Below the pieces are notes generated by a model. That model saw only the letters and a list, made by a program, of their open reading frames with translations, did not search any database and was not told where the DNA came from. DNA of 64,000 nt from Leptobrachium leishanense (Eukaryota > Chordata > Amphibia > Anura > Megophryidae): contig CM019067.1 in assembly GCA_009667805.1 (NCBI GenBank), forward strand, positions 157,933,049 through 157,997,048, given 5' to 3'. The translations under genes and the position numbers were made by a program. Shown piece by piece: positions 22,311 through 33,759 of the stretch; the stretch's first letter is position 1; each line of letters starts with the position of its first letter.

Positions 22311-22600
22311 GTATCTCACAGAAGTGAGTACACCCCTCACATTTTTTTTACATATTTTATTATATCTTTTCTTGTGACAACACTGAAGAAATTATACTTT
22401 GCTACAATGTAAAGTAGTGAGTGTACAGCTTGTAAAACAGTGTAAATTGTCTGTCCCCTCAAAATAACTCAACACAACCTTTAGTGTCTAAATCGCTAGC
22501 AACGAAAGTGAGCACATCCCTAAGTGAAAATGTCCAAATTGGGCCCAATTAGCCATTTTCCCTTCCCGGTGTCCCGTGACTCACTAGTTTCAGAATGTTT
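22309..22600 (+). mobile_element. Tc1-like transposon, 5' terminal fragment
   Basis: It starts CAGTATCTCACAGAAGTGAG, followed by TACACCCCTCACAT and, downstream, TACAATGTAAAGTAGTGAG and GTGAAAATGTCCAAATTGG. These are the terminal blocks of a widespread vertebrate Tc1 family. The copy stops near 22600, before the transposase would begin. The same end occurs on the minus strand at 61366. Confidence 0.85.
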
Positions 22601-23992
22601 GCGTGTGAAACCGTTTACTTCTATAACAACATATGTTTCAAGTTGAAATTAAAAACCTTGCAACAGACTACCCTTGTTTATAACAACATTTATAGAAAGA
22701 TCAAAATATGTTTCAGTTAATCCTCCAACTATCCATTATAAAAAAAAAGCAGAAAAGGTATATTGTATGTCTAAAATAATACAAAAAAAATGCTTAATAT
22801 GTGTTTTAATTAAAACTTGTTCAGAAGGGAAGATTAAATGTGTATTCACAATAATGTTAGCTAACTAACAGTTATCAAATTAAAGCTGCGAGCAGATGCA
22901 TGATTAAATAGAAGAGAACGAAATTCACTTTATTGTACCTGTGGGGCATATTGATGAGTTTTTTTATATGGCCCAAATGTTTTACAAATGTTTCTTAATG
23001 TGTAATTAATGTCTTATATTTTTTTCCTACCAAATCTCCTGACAATCGAGTTTGAACAGCTGGTTCTCTATGATACTGGTAGATGGGACTCTAGGTATTT
23101 TTGGTGACAGATCATGAAAAGTCAGAAGTGCCTCCGAGCTATGATAGCTTCAAACAGTAATTTATTATTATGTAAACGAGGGTTGACGAGACATATAGGG
23201 GAAATATACAGATAAAGACAAGTTAAGACTGCTGTGTTATGACATGGTGTTTACACCAACCATGCTTTATGAGAAATTTATAGATAAGGTAGTAAAATTC
23301 ATATTTTCCTTTCAAATGTTTACAATGTGGTGATTCCAAATATTTTTACTCTTTGAATATGTATATAAAATATTAAATAAGACAATATATGATAAACTAT
23401 GTTACAACTTTGGAAATGCTATGTTGTATTCATTTAAATAAAATATGTTTTATTTAAATGTAAAAAAATAACAGTAATTGCGGGGGGAAAAAAATGTTCA
23501 ATATGCAGTCATACACACCTCTTTTTAATTATTTAATTTCTTCTACCAAAAATATTTGGAGGAGATGGATCATTGGAATTATGAATGCCATAATTTTCTC
23601 ATATTTCAAATATTGATAGAAATAATAGGATGTAAGAAAAATAAAATTTTATCATGGTGGCAATCCTTGACAAGAACAGATAAGTGGTAATAGTCAACCC
23701 ATTGCTGAAAAGTATTTTTAAATACTACTGATAATGCTTTGGGCTATTGAATTCCAGCTTATCTGAGAAGGATTTTTATTACCAGATGGACTCTAATAGC
23801 AAATGGCATTGTGAATTTTGGAGCTTGGAATGCCATTGGTCAGTTCCTAACTTGAGTAACTTTAATGTCAATGACTAAACGGTATTTAGCCATACCAATA
23901 GATGATTAATGGCCACATTCGGTAAACACAGTCCTGATGTTAAAATGAAATGGTTGAAACATTACTGCCGACAGTCCACATAATTTTATTGT
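22601..23992. other. AT-rich non-coding stretch
   Basis: No gene or complete repeat was recognised in 1.4 kb. The segment at about 23690-23960 lacks transposon features and could be old unique sequence. Confidence 0.45.
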
Positions 23993-24061
23993 AAAACGAG
24001 GGAAATCTCAATGTATCCTTCCTGGTAAAATATTTTGCAAATAAATAAATAAATAAATAAA
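23993..24061 (+). mobile_element. SINE 3' tail with AAAT repeats
   Basis: AAAACGAGGGAAATCTCAATG followed by TATCCTTCCTGGTAAAATA matches the tail of the tRNA-derived SINEs near 43.7, 45.6 and 46.7 kb. It ends in about four AAAT units. The tRNA-related head is missing. Confidence 0.75.
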
Positions 24062-24394
24062 GGGACACTCTAGGCACCACAATAACTTAATTTATTGGAC
24101 TGGTAAGAGTGAAAAGATCCAATCCCTGCAGTCACAGTTAACAAAACTAGTTAAACAGGCTTCAATCATGATTTTATATGTTCCCCCAGAAACCTCTCAC
24201 ATAGTTACATTTCCTGGATCACACCCAAACTTGTACAAAAGTTCATGGTATAAATGAACATCAACTGGTGGTTTTGGGGTGGAATCAGGGCCGTCTTCAA
24301 TATTGACTGGACAAACATTTTCTTGCTCCCCCCATGCAATTTTGCTCTCCACCCCAAAATCCCTCCAAAAAAACACTAAAAGATTTTTTGTGTT

Positions 24395-25115
24395 TTTTTT
24401 TCTTTCGCATGTTTGATATCATTGGAAAGGCCACACTCTGACCTGTTCAATGACCCCTAACGTGACTTTGGGGTGTAAAGAAAGCAGATACAGGGGCTCA
24501 ATGAATCCCCGCTCTCCTGCCAGTGACTTGTGTTTTAGGCTGGGGTCAGACCAGCGCACTTTTAACGTGCGTTCTGGCGCACATAATTACGGGCGCACTA
24601 GCAGCAGATGACGGGCAATGACGGCCAATATACGAAGTACGGTCGCACGAAAGTCCGGCCGCGCAACGCAAGTGGAAAACGAACGCATTTTTTAGAGAAC
24701 ACCGAACCGCTAGTACGGACGTACAGAGTGCGCAGCTGCGGCATAGCGGCGTGTTTGCGTGATTAGGAGATGTCAGACACTGCTAATGTCCAGCCTACAT
24801 AACGTCCAGCCTACATAACGTCCAGACGCAAAAAGAGTTTTATTGACGATCCGAAAAAAATCACGCACGAAAAATGCGCATCGTATGACCGTTTTTGCGC
24901 ATTACGTGAAAAAATACGTCAATTCGTTCGGACGCACTTTTTTACGTTCGCGGGGAAAAATGCTTTCGTTTGACACTAGCCTTAGATGGATGAACACGTA
25001 ATAATGCATTGCTACTTCACCTCCCCATTTGCTCCCAGCATGGGAAATGAGAAGGTGAGTTAGTGCAGTGGCATTGTTTTTTAAAAGTAAAAGCGCATAA
25101 TGCCTCTGCCTTAGA
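24395..25115 (+). repeat. Unclassified dispersed repeat, copy 1 (interrupted)
   Basis: Blocks such as CATTGGAAAGGCCACACTCTG and CATGGGAAATGAGAAGGTGAG recur in the same order at 26035-26320 and 49730-50010. The copy is split by a Harbinger-like MITE. It has no coding capacity and no clear termini. Confidence 0.7.
24538..24981. mobile_element. Harbinger-like MITE, copy A (TTA duplication)
   Basis: The ends GGCTGGGGTCAGAC and GTTTGACACTAGCC are inverted, and TTA flanks both sides. The 444-bp interior is GC-rich and dense in CG and ACG/CGT words. Copies B (41966) and C (45134) share ends and size. A GG-starting end with a 3-bp TWA duplication is characteristic of PIF/Harbinger. The paralogous repeat at about 26190 lacks the insertion. 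Confidence 0.82.
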
Positions 25116-25139
25116 ACTGAGAAAAAAGTTAATTTTGCA

Positions 25140-25420
25140 ATTATTATTATTATTATTAATCTTTATTTATAAAGCACCAAGATATTCCGCAGTGCTGTAC
25201 AATGGAGGAGCACAAACATGAGACATACATGATAAATAAGGAAAAGACAACCCTGCCCGTAGGATAGCTAGTCTAGGAAATACAGCACTTTAACCAAGTG
25301 CTCAGCCAGACATCCCGTGAGCTTACAATCTAAAGGACAAAGGTAAATGAAACAAAAGGTGAGCAGGGGAGTGTAAGGTGAGCAGGGGAGTGTGGAGCTG
25401 GCGGCTAGCGAGAGAAAATC
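25140..25420 (-). mobile_element. L2-like LINE 3' end, minus strand
   Basis: The reverse complement contains TAGATTGTAAGCTCACGGG, GGCAGGGTTGTC and CAGCACTGCGGAATATCTTGG. It finishes with a GCTTTATAAATAAAGATTAATAATAAT-type tail broken into ATT repeats at 25140-25160. This is the standard 3' UTR of L2 elements. It has no coding remainder. Confidence 0.75.
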
Positions 25421-25547
25421 TAGGATTACATAGGAATGGCAAGAAGCCAGGAGATTGAAAAGAAATTGGCAGCAGCTGGAAGGAAAGCAATGAGTTTGGG
25501 GCCAGGACTGGTTGGTAGGGCAGGTGGGAGGGCAGGTGGCACTGCAG

Positions 25548-25995
25548 AGTGCAGATGCAGAGCTTGTGTGAAATGACTGCTTGTGGTGGGCTGTTGATAG
25601 AAAGACAGATTTAGGAGGAGGGGCTCTGTATGCAGGAAGTGAGGGATATGCATGGGGGAGCAAAGTTACAGTGAGAGCCTATCAAAAACAGAGGGAAAGG
25701 ATTAAGAGGAAAAATAAACAGCCTGAAAATAATACATATAAAGCAATATAAAAAAGAAACAGCAGGTTTGGAGCAGTGGAGTGACTCAAGGGACTTCATC
25801 CTTGATAGCTGAATACCTGGGGGTCCTTAGTGGTTCAGATGCAGAGATTGTGTGAAATGGCTGCTTGTGGTGGGCTGCGGGTCCTTAGTGGTTCAGATGC
25901 AGAGCTTGTGTGAAATGGTTGCTTGTGGTAGGCTAGGGGTCCTTAGAGGTTCAGATGCAGAGCTTGTGTGAAATGGCTGCTTGTGGTGGGCTGGG
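25548..25995 (+). repeat. Tandem repeat, unit about 57-60 bp
   Basis: 'GTTCAGATGCAGAGCTTGTG' followed by TGAAATGGCTGCTTGTGGTGG occurs three times at 25830-25995, spaced by GGGTCCTTAGTG. A diverged copy lies at 25548-25595. Confidence 0.85.
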
Positions 25996-26034
25996 GGTCA
26001 TTAGTAAAATTATATTTTTTTATAGTTCATTTTT

Positions 26035-26320
26035 CTATTTTTACACACTATGTGGTCATATTTGGTATTGTTGAAAAGGCCAGACTCTGACCTTTCCAAT
26101 GACACCTCAATTGACCTTGTGTGGTTTAAAGAGTAGAGACACAGGATTCCACAGTCCCTACTGCACACCTCGCCGCAGTATGGTGGTTTAGGTTTTGATG
26201 GAACAATGCCTAGTAACGCATTGTGCCATCACCTCCATACTTTCTGGTGACATGGGAAATGAGACGGTGAGTTAGTGCAGCATCATTGTCACTTTATAAT
26301 TGAAAAGTGAACAATTGTGC
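26035..26320 (+). repeat. Unclassified dispersed repeat, copy 2
   Basis: This is a second copy of the repeat seen at 24395-25115, uninterrupted, with GGCCAGACTCTGACC and GACATGGGAAATGAGACGG in the same order. It supplies the empty site for the Harbinger-like insertion of copy 1. Similarity may extend to about 26450. Confidence 0.7.
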
Positions 26321-26450
26321 TGTGTTAGAGAAAAAAAGAAGAGTTTGTTATTTTTCATTCTTATACAAAAACCTGATGAAGTTTGGTATCACCCCTCACA
26401 CGAAGCTCTATCTTCTATAGTTCTGGAGATATATGGGGGCTATATGGCCG

Positions 26451-27128
26451 CTGTATCTCCTCCATAGGGAATTCCTGCTCGGCCATGGGAAGTACTGTTT
26501 CTGACATCATCGTGCAATGGTGAGGTCTCACAGGCAGGGCTGGCATCCAAGATGACAGCTCCCTGCATGAGAAGTCTGCGACGGGCGCCAGATCGGCACT
26601 GAGCCTCGGAGCAGGCCCATTCGCGCTCAAAGGACAGCTGCCTTAAGCCCCACAACAATGACTGGGCTCAGGACAACGGCACCTTTTGCCCCTCTTTAAA
26701 GAGGGCCCTGGGTGGAATAAATAAAACTTTTATTTAAAGAAGAAATTTAAACCATCAGTTGTCAGTGACTTTGAATAGATACTGTAACTAAAAAGCTAAT
26801 GTTAAATAAATTGTGTATAGCTTTCTTTTTTACATACAAAAGGTGAGCAAATGATCCTCATTTAGGAGGATATTTTACCCACTGTTTCTGCTTTTTAGCA
26901 TAATTTCTTACAACATTACATTTAATTATATTTGCCCTTTACAGTCTTTTATTTATATTTAAGTAGGGATTGGTTTAGGTGCCTTAGAACACGTATACAC
27001 TATTTATTCTTTTCAGAAGAAGCAGGACTTTGTTTTTATGATATTATCTTAATACTGGTTTAAAAGCATATATTTTGCATAGCATTTTAGACATTATAGT
27101 TTTCAATTTCACGCATTATGATATTACA
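26451..27128. other. Non-coding stretch
   Basis: A GC-richer piece to about 26700 gives way to AT-rich sequence with no recognisable gene or repeat. Confidence 0.5.
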
Positions 27129-27255
27129 GATTGAGTCAGTGGCGTAACTAGAAACCTGAGGGCCCCGGTGCAAGAATCCACGAAGGGCCCCCCCCAAAAA
27201 AATCTATGTATTTTTACTTATTTTTCACTGCAAAATAAAACAAAGATAGTATTGC

Positions 27256-27360
27256 CTAGGGATGCACCGATACCACTTTTTTAAGACCGAGTACGAGTAC
27301 CGATACTTTTTAAAAGTACTCACCGATACTGAGTACCGATACTTTTCTTTAATGTCATGT
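27256..27360 (+). mobile_element. hAT terminal fragment (TAGGGATGCACCGAT)
   Basis: It begins TAGGGATGCACCGATACCAC, a typical hAT end, followed by paired GAGTACCGATACTTTT-type blocks. Only about 100 bp are present. Nested inside the larger hAT element. Confidence 0.6.
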
Positions 27361-27435
27361 GACGCTTTCCAATAAGAACAGACCATATAAAAATGCCCCC
27401 AGCTCACATGTATATCCCCCCCGATATATATATAT

Positions 27436-27935
27436 ATATTTATACTGCCCCAGCTCATGGATATGCCCCAGCTCACACATGGATTTGCCCCAGCTCATGG
27501 ATATGCCCCAGCTCACACATGGATATTGCCCCCCAGATTATGGATTTGCCCCCCAGCTCACACATGGTTACGCCCCCCAGCTCATGGATATGCCCCCCAG
27601 CTCTCTCATGGATATGCCCCCCAGCTCTCACATGGATTTGCCCCCCAGCTCTCTCATGGATTTGCCCCCCAGCTCTCACATGGATTTGCCCCCCAGCTCT
27701 CTCATGGATTTGCCCCCCAGCTCTCTCATGGATTTGCCCCCCAGCTCTCTCATGGATTTGCCCCCCCAGCTCTCTCATGGATTTGCCCCCCAGCTCTCTC
27801 ATGGATTTGCCCCCCAGGCAGCTCATGGATATAAGGGCCCCCAGGTCTCAGCTCATGGGTATAAGGGCCCCCCAGGTCTCAGCTCATGGGTATAAGGGCC
27901 CCCCAGGTCTCAGCTCATGGGTATAAGGGCCCCCC
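27436..27935 (+). repeat. Minisatellite, 24-bp unit
   Basis: About 16 units of 'CCCCAGCTC(T)C(A)CATGGATTTG' appear in a row. They change at 27815 to a longer unit of about 36 bp with GGGTATAAGGGCCCCCCAGG, repeated four times. All six frames stay open because the unit is a multiple of three, but there is no evidence of coding. Confidence 0.93.
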
Positions 27936-27999
27936 AGCTCTTACTTACCTCTGCTGCCCCGGACAGACTCCGCCGGCGATGGGGATGTCCTCCTTGGCG

Positions 28000-28128
28000 A
28001 GCGGCCGCTGGAAACATCCAGCTTGGCCGCTTGCCGGAAACCACCTGATCAGCGCGAGGTCTCGTGCGCTGGTCAGGTGGTTTCTCTCCCACGTGAGCGG
28101 CCAAGCTGCATGTCAGCGGCCGCTCGCG
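28000..28128. repeat. GC-rich fold-back, arms about 60 bp
   Basis: AGCGGCCGCTGG, CAGCTTGGCCGCTTGCCGG and AAACCACCTGATCAGCGCGAG on the left pair with their inverted counterparts (CTCGTGCGCTGGTCAGGTGG, GAGCGGCCAAGCTGC, AGCGGCCGCT) on the right. The centre is at about 28061. A second, smaller hairpin with CAGATTCCGGC arms follows at about 28158-28188. Confidence 0.9.
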
Positions 28129-28209
28129 TAGGGAGAGGGACGGCCAGCGCGCGGCTCCCAGATTCCGGCGCTTTTTGCCGGAATCTGGCGGCAGCGCTGG
28201 GCCCCCCTC

Positions 28210-28274
28210 CAGTGGCGGAATGCCAGGGCCCGGTCGCAACTGCGACCGCTGCGACCCTGGTACTTCCGCCACTG
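28210..28274. repeat. Terminal miniature: element end repeated inverted within 65 bp
   Basis: CAGTGGCGGAA at 28210-28220 is the exact reverse complement of the element's right terminus at 28264-28274. The last 65 bp therefore look like a tiny inverted-repeat unit of their own, with GTCGCAACTGCGAC in the middle. Confidence 0.88.
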
Positions 28275-28594
28275 GATTGAGTTTACAAGTATTAGAAGCC
28301 TCGACAGGTACCTACTAATATGTTGTATTATAACAAACCTTACTACAGATTCATGCAGCCTCAAACCATAATAAAATAAAATCTTACCTTTTCAATAGCG
28401 AATTAGTCCTTCATCTATAAAAGAAAAAAAATAAATAATTAGAAATGTGAAAGAAAAATGAAAGTAGAAAGATACACTATTTTATATATGTTATAATATT
28501 TATGTTACCTAATTAAAAATATTCTTAAACAAAATCTTCTTACTAATGTTCAAAAATATGGGACACTTCCAGGACTAAAGCAATTAAATAAAAG

Positions 28595-29490
28595 ATGACC
28601 AGGACAGTTGAACATGGTTGGAGGAAGTCTCGCACTTCGGCCTACTTCCTGCACTACAAATTCATGCTCCACACCTACAATCTCGCTTTATCCCTCACTA
28701 AACAATCTTATTTCTCATCCCTAATCTCAAACTTTTTTCAAGATTCTAGACGTCTGTTTCATACTTTCAATCTGTTAATTTGCCCACACTCAACCTTCAA
28801 CAGACCTCACTGCTGTCAGCTTTGCTGACTGCGTCACCAATAAGATTAACAAATTTAGACTACAAATCTCTTCAATGTCCTGCTCCCCTAACCATTCAAC
28901 ATCACTCACTGCCTGCTCCCTCTTCAACTGTGTTTTCCTTTTCCCTGTTCTCAGAATGGCACTTCTCATGTCCTCCTGCCAGACCACCTGTCTCCTCGAT
29001 CCCATCCCCTTGCATTTTATTCAGTCTGTCCTACTGGTTATTGTAACTCAAACTCATATTTTGAACCTCTTCCTCACCTCTTCCACTCTGCATTCAAAAG
29101 TGCTCTGATCACCCCCATTCTGAAGAAGCCATCTCTTGATCCTTCTTCCCACTCAAACTACTGTCCCATCTCTTTGCTCCCCTTTGCCTCCAAAATCTTA
29201 GAACGCCTGGTCTAACCAGCTCACCAGTTTTCTTGCTGCTAACTCCCTACTTGACCCGCACCAGTCGGTTTTCGCTCCCAACACTCCACTGAGACTGCTC
29301 TGACCAAGTTGACTAATGATTTAGTTGCTGATAAAACTAAAGCTTTATCCTTCTTGATCTTCCGGCTGCATTTGACACTGTCGGCCACCCTCTCCTGCTC
29401 GTCACGATGTGTCAACTTGGCCTCAACGACAACGTTCTCTCCTGATTCTCTTCCTATCTCTCTCTTCACTTCTTCAATGTATTTTTAGCA
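28595..29490 (+). pseudogene. L2-like LINE, ORF2 internal fragment
   Basis: Decayed reading frames follow the order of an L2 ORF2 between endonuclease and reverse transcriptase: GWRKSRTSAYF, SYFSSLISNFFQDSRRLFHT, then TCLLDPIPLHF, then PPFLKKPSLDPSSHSNYCPI, then TETALTKLTNDL and LSATLSCSSRC. Several shifts and stops break it (near 28830, 29046, 29108 and 29215). The fragment ends abruptly near 29490 and lacks the YADD motif and the 3' end. Orientation is plus. Confidence 0.8.
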
Positions 29491-30935
29491 GCTCTATTAT
29501 GATGACCCACAGTGATAGTAGTTAAGCTCTTAATATTAAGGAGCCATTAATGGAGTCCAGTCTAACCGTTGGTATCCTGTCCTGGAGTCCATAGGATTTT
29601 GAGTACAGACTTGCTATTGTATCCAAAAAAAGAAAAATTTATTGTAGAAAAGAAAAAGCTTGGTTTTGGCATAGAATACGAAAGTCCAAAGCCAACATCG
29701 CTCAACAAACCACAAGACAGCAAGTGGTCTTCAAATTTAAGTGATTCAACTCTTTGGGAAATAGTGTTGCTTAACATATAAATAATAACAAACTGTGCAA
29801 AAAAAAATTATTAAATATTTATAACTATTAAAAAAACCTACTGGAGCGCAACAATAGAACCTTTACCCATGGGGTTACATCCCATATAATTTATTTATAT
29901 TTATAGCTAACTAAAGAGTGATATTCCTTCTTCCCTTTAGATGCTTAATTCCATGGTTTCTCAGAAGTCTTTCTTTCTCTCACGCTACACATGGAGAAAT
30001 GAGATCACAGACAAATATTGAACGACACATTCCTTGTATTAGAATAGCTATCTTATTTCACTCTATACAACTTAATATTTTTTTTCTCTTAAACATTGTA
30101 TGCAAATAACATGCATCGTTCGAGTGTATTCTGACTGGTTTTATCTAAAGTGACATGCAAGTCTACAGGCCACCTAATTAAAACAAATCATACAGGTGCT
30201 ACATAAAAAATGTATAAAGCATTTTGTAGTACGTTTGGATTGTCCATTTGGCAGACTGGGCAATATGACCCGATTTGAAAGGATTTTTCAAGAAGTCCTC
30301 TTTATGTTTGATGTGGCCCTATAGGTGGAATCCAGGCCACAGTATGTGGTATACTATTTTCTTTTACTAAGATTTGTTACAAACAACCAAGCAAGTGTCA
30401 CACTGGCCTAGATTAATTAAAATTAACGGCAAAGAGTCAGCCACAAAGATTCATAAGGGGGTTTAAGCCTCAAAAAAAAAGGGAAATAAGAATGTCCACA
30501 CCAAAATATTTATCAAACTGTCATAGTCCCTGCTCACTTTGACACATGCCGACATTTTGCACCATTAGGTTAATATATCAGATTCTGGAGCTACTTCGAG
30601 TTTATGGACAAATGCAGAGGGGCAGTACAGGGAAAGTTCTCCACTGTAACATATATATCAATAGCAGGAACAGTCAGTGTCCTGATTTTAGCTACGGGCT
30701 GGAGCTGAAACTTTGATGAATTTAAACAGGGATTGATCAAATATTTGACGTTTTAAAGAGAAGTCAGAGGAGTGGCGGCTGTTTCTGCTACTTACGTAAA
30801 TGATGTAAGCCTTATTTTGGAGTCCTGGAGTGCAGAAGTAGTATTGATTGAACTGATATATATATATATATATATATAAATTACACAACAAAAAGGGCAG
30901 CAATCAGCCAGAACTATGTATGTCTTATTCATCCG
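29491..30935. other. Non-coding stretch with a TA microsatellite
   Basis: No gene was recognised. A TA repeat of about 22 bp lies at 30857-30878. Short frames carry no recognisable domain. Confidence 0.5.
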
Positions 30936-30937
30936 AA

Positions 30938-31245
30938 AACCAGTGGATACAATTACTATTGTAGTGGCTCCTCAGAGGGCTGAGATCTCTGCTTGTTACA
31001 GTATCACTCACTCTCAAACAATGTGCCAGGCAAAGCTGTTACAGTAACTGACTGCTGCTCATCACATTGCTCAGAGTTAGTAAATAATATTTTTAAATAT
31101 AAGAGGTTAGAACAATATCATTTCCTTGTTTTACTGAAACGCTGAGCGCTGCTACAGTCAGTTACTGTAACAGCTGAGCCTGATAAATTGTACTGAGAAA
31201 TAATATAACAAGCAGCCGATCTCAGACAGCCACTGGATTTAAAGG
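30938..31245. repeat. Fold-back structure, arms about 110 bp
   Basis: CCAGTGG, CTGAGATC, CTGCTTGTTA and AGCTGTTACAGTAACTGACTG in the left half are matched in inverted order in the right half (CAGTCAGTTACTGTAACAGCT, then GATCTCAGACAGCCACTGG). The loop of about 80 bp is centred near 31100. It looks like an old MITE. Confidence 0.75.
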
Positions 31246-31249
31246 GCTA

Positions 31250-31505
31250 AAAAAAAAGGCTCCTCTCTGTATAATGTATAGAACATCCTCCTGCATTAAT
31301 TAATACCCCTCTCTGTATAATAAAGATAATATCCTCCTGCATTAATTAATACCCCTCTCTGTATAATTATTACAACATCCACCTGCATTAATTAATACCC
31401 CTCTCTGTATAATAAAGATAATATCCTCCTGCATTAATTAATACCCCTCTCTGTATAATTATTACAACATCCACCTGCATTAATTAATGCCCCTCTCTGT
31501 ATAGA
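31250..31505 (+). repeat. Tandem repeat, unit about 55 bp
   Basis: Five units carry TCCTGCATTAATTAATACCC and CTCTCTGTATAAT. Two alternating variants (AAAGATAATATCC and TATTACAACATCC) suggest a 110-bp higher-order unit. Confidence 0.92.
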
Positions 31506-31559
31506 ACATCCTACTGCATTGGCATGTGGAGGGTGCAGAACTTCTGAATGCAATGCTTA

Positions 31560-32155
31560 TCCAGCACAGGAGAGGGAACTTTTACTTAAACTTTGTATCT
31601 CTGTGGGGGAGACACAGTAATATAAAAGCAGAGGAGAGGGAAAATATTAAAGTAAATCGGTCTGAAAGCTCAGAGAAGAGATGACTGGTGCAAATATATT
31701 TTTATAATAAAATAAAGCACTTTAAATCTAAGGAAAACATTCAAATAAATCACACTGAAGGCTCATAATGACAGAGTAACTGTGAGAGCTGGATATTAAA
31801 TGTATCAGACGTAAAAAAAAACTTTAGAACAAGCAGCACTGGGAGAGGAGAGGGACTTTATATAAAACGTGTATTATAGATGAGGAAAGGGGGATAGTGC
31901 TCCTGGATAATATAAAATGTATCAGACCTAAGCCCCTATTATGCAGAGCGGGAGGGGAGATAACACACGTTTTATAAAGTCCCTCTCTTCTCCCAGCGCT
32001 TCTTGTTATTAAGGGGTTTTTACTATCCAGCCCTCCTCTGTCATTAGCTTTCAGTGTGATTTATTGGAATGTTTTCCTTCTCCAGCTGCTTTTATTATCT
32101 TGTCTGCCTCATAGACATGCAAGGGTTAAGTAAAGGTTTCTTCTCCTGTGCTGGC
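31560..32155. repeat. Large imperfect fold-back (about 600 bp)
   Basis: The left blocks CCAGCACAGGAGAGG, AGACACAGTAATATAAAAGCAG, CATTCAAATAAATCACACTG and GGGAGAGGAGAGGGACTTTATA all recur inverted in 31963-32155, in the expected reverse order. The left arm holds an extra segment of about 90 bp (31640-31730). There is no coding sequence. The combined structure at 30938-32155 may be one composite element. Confidence 0.8.
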
Positions 32156-33203
32156 TGTCTGTGCTGCGAGTGAGTATTTTGGAGCTTTATCACTGTCAGA
32201 TTTTCGGGTAGGGGTCGGGAAGGATTACGCATAGAAACCTTTTCTGTAGCTTTGCGGTGTTGCGCTTCATTACTGATCTCCTTCACTCATCAATGTAATA
32301 TCACAAAAAGGACTGAAACTAAAATGTAGTGCATTTTATTTTAGTTTCTTTCGTTTTTTGTACTGAGCAGTTTCGTATCTCTTGAGTCATACTAAAACTA
32401 AATTATCCCAAAATTCGGACTAAATCGTTTTAGTACTAAAACGAATGCACATGTCTAGCACTCAGCCAGAACATGAATATCTTGTAATGGTGCTACTGAG
32501 ACCAATGGATTTAGCATATAAGATACAAAGCATTCAAACCAAAGATACATCTAAAGAGGTTCAAACCTAGGTGTATGGTTAGGCTGTGTGCTCTGTATTT
32601 TGTATGCTATATATAAAATATTTTATATTGTATATGTCCAAACACACAGAGAATCCCCTAATAGCACTAATTGTAGGCCATCTATAACAAGACAAATTTG
32701 CAGCAGTCACACACATACTGTAAGTAAATACAAAGAATGTCATTTATCCCTTTTGTTCTCCCTGAAGTGCTTGCAAGTACCTGTGACATGACCCCTAATG
32801 TCTGATAACAAAGACTTGTAATTCTGCGTTTTACCAATTTCCAAGTGGAGTTACAATTTCACTGTGGGAATCCATCTTAAGAACACCGAACCCTTTAGAA
32901 AATTGTGACTATAATGACTGACTTCTTACATTAAAACGAATACACTGACGGTTTTGGTGTCCTTTTAAAATAAAAGCTGTTAGGTTTCTTATGGTTTTAA
33001 GAATTACAGTAATGATCATTTAACCACTTGAGCCTGAAGGACGTGCAGGGAGCGTCCTCTCGTTTCACTCCTGTGAGCGGAAGACGCTCTCCGTACATCG
33101 TTGTGCTAAAGCCCCCTGCTACTTGCCTCTCTGTCCAGGGGTCCTTGAAGTCAGATCTTCATATTTATACCCCTCTCGGTGCGCTGGCGTCATCATGACG
33201 GCT
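32156..33203. other. Non-coding stretch with a hAT-like terminus
   Basis: GCACATGTCTAG at about 32449-32460, preceded by AGTACTAAAACGAAT, resembles the right end of TAGACATGTGC-type elements (58586). A left end was not found. From about 33018 a GC-richer dispersed repeat begins (CCACTTGAGCCTGAAGGACG). It continues after the hAT insertion at 39070. Confidence 0.45.
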
Positions 33204-33211
33204 GCAATGAC
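33204..33211. repeat. 8-bp target duplication, left (hAT)
   Basis: GCAATGAC here and at 39062-39069 directly abuts both ends of the 5.85-kb hAT element. Confidence 0.95.
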
Positions 33212-33759
33212 TAGGGATGAGCCGAACACCCCCTGAGTTCGGTTCGGGCCCGAACCCGAACTTCCCATATGTTCGGGTCCGAACCCGAACTCGAACTCCA
33301 TGCAAGTCAATGGGGCTGAAAATTCGGTTTTTAGAGTGCACTCCTAGAGGGAATATATGCTAGATATTTGCCATAAAAGGTGTATGGGGGTCCAGGTAGT
33401 GCCCTGGGGGACAGGAAACAAGGACAAAAAGTTTAAAAGCAAACGTTTTTAAAGGGACAGTGTTGTTTCCATGAAATAAGGGTTAAAAATAAAAAACAAA
33501 AATTCCTTCAAATATCGTGCCTAGGAGGTCCCCATAACCTGCCCGTGAAGTGGCAGATTTCTAGGATGTATAGAAACATTTAAAAACAAAAAAATGACGT
33601 TTCAAATTACGGTAAATGCTTTTCCTTTAATCTATCCATAAACAACTGCTTGGGGCAGCAGTCTGTATGAAAGGAGGAGACATTTTCGTACACGCAGAAA
33701 AAGTTTACTGATTTTTTTAGCTAAATTATTGTGAAACTTCTGCAGGCTTTGGATGAAAG

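Larger units (their letters stand above)
27137..28274. mobile_element. Non-autonomous hAT element with 24-bp minisatellite
   Basis: The ends are CAGTGGCG and CGCCACTG. The flanks are identical 8-bp GATTGAGT (27129-27136 and 28275-28282). The 1.14-kb interior has four parts: a piece of another hAT (27256-27360), a long minisatellite, a GC-rich fold-back (28000-28128) and a terminal miniature repeat of the element's own end (28210-28274). No transposase is present. The long frames through the minisatellite are by-products of its 24-bp (multiple of three) unit. Confidence 0.9.

Noticed and set aside
27359..27926. Long overlapping open frames (up to 178 codons) with repeated His-Gly and Cys-Pro-Pro motifs
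   Set aside because: They come from a minisatellite with a 24-bp unit, which keeps frames open on both strands. No start context, splice sites or domain supports coding.
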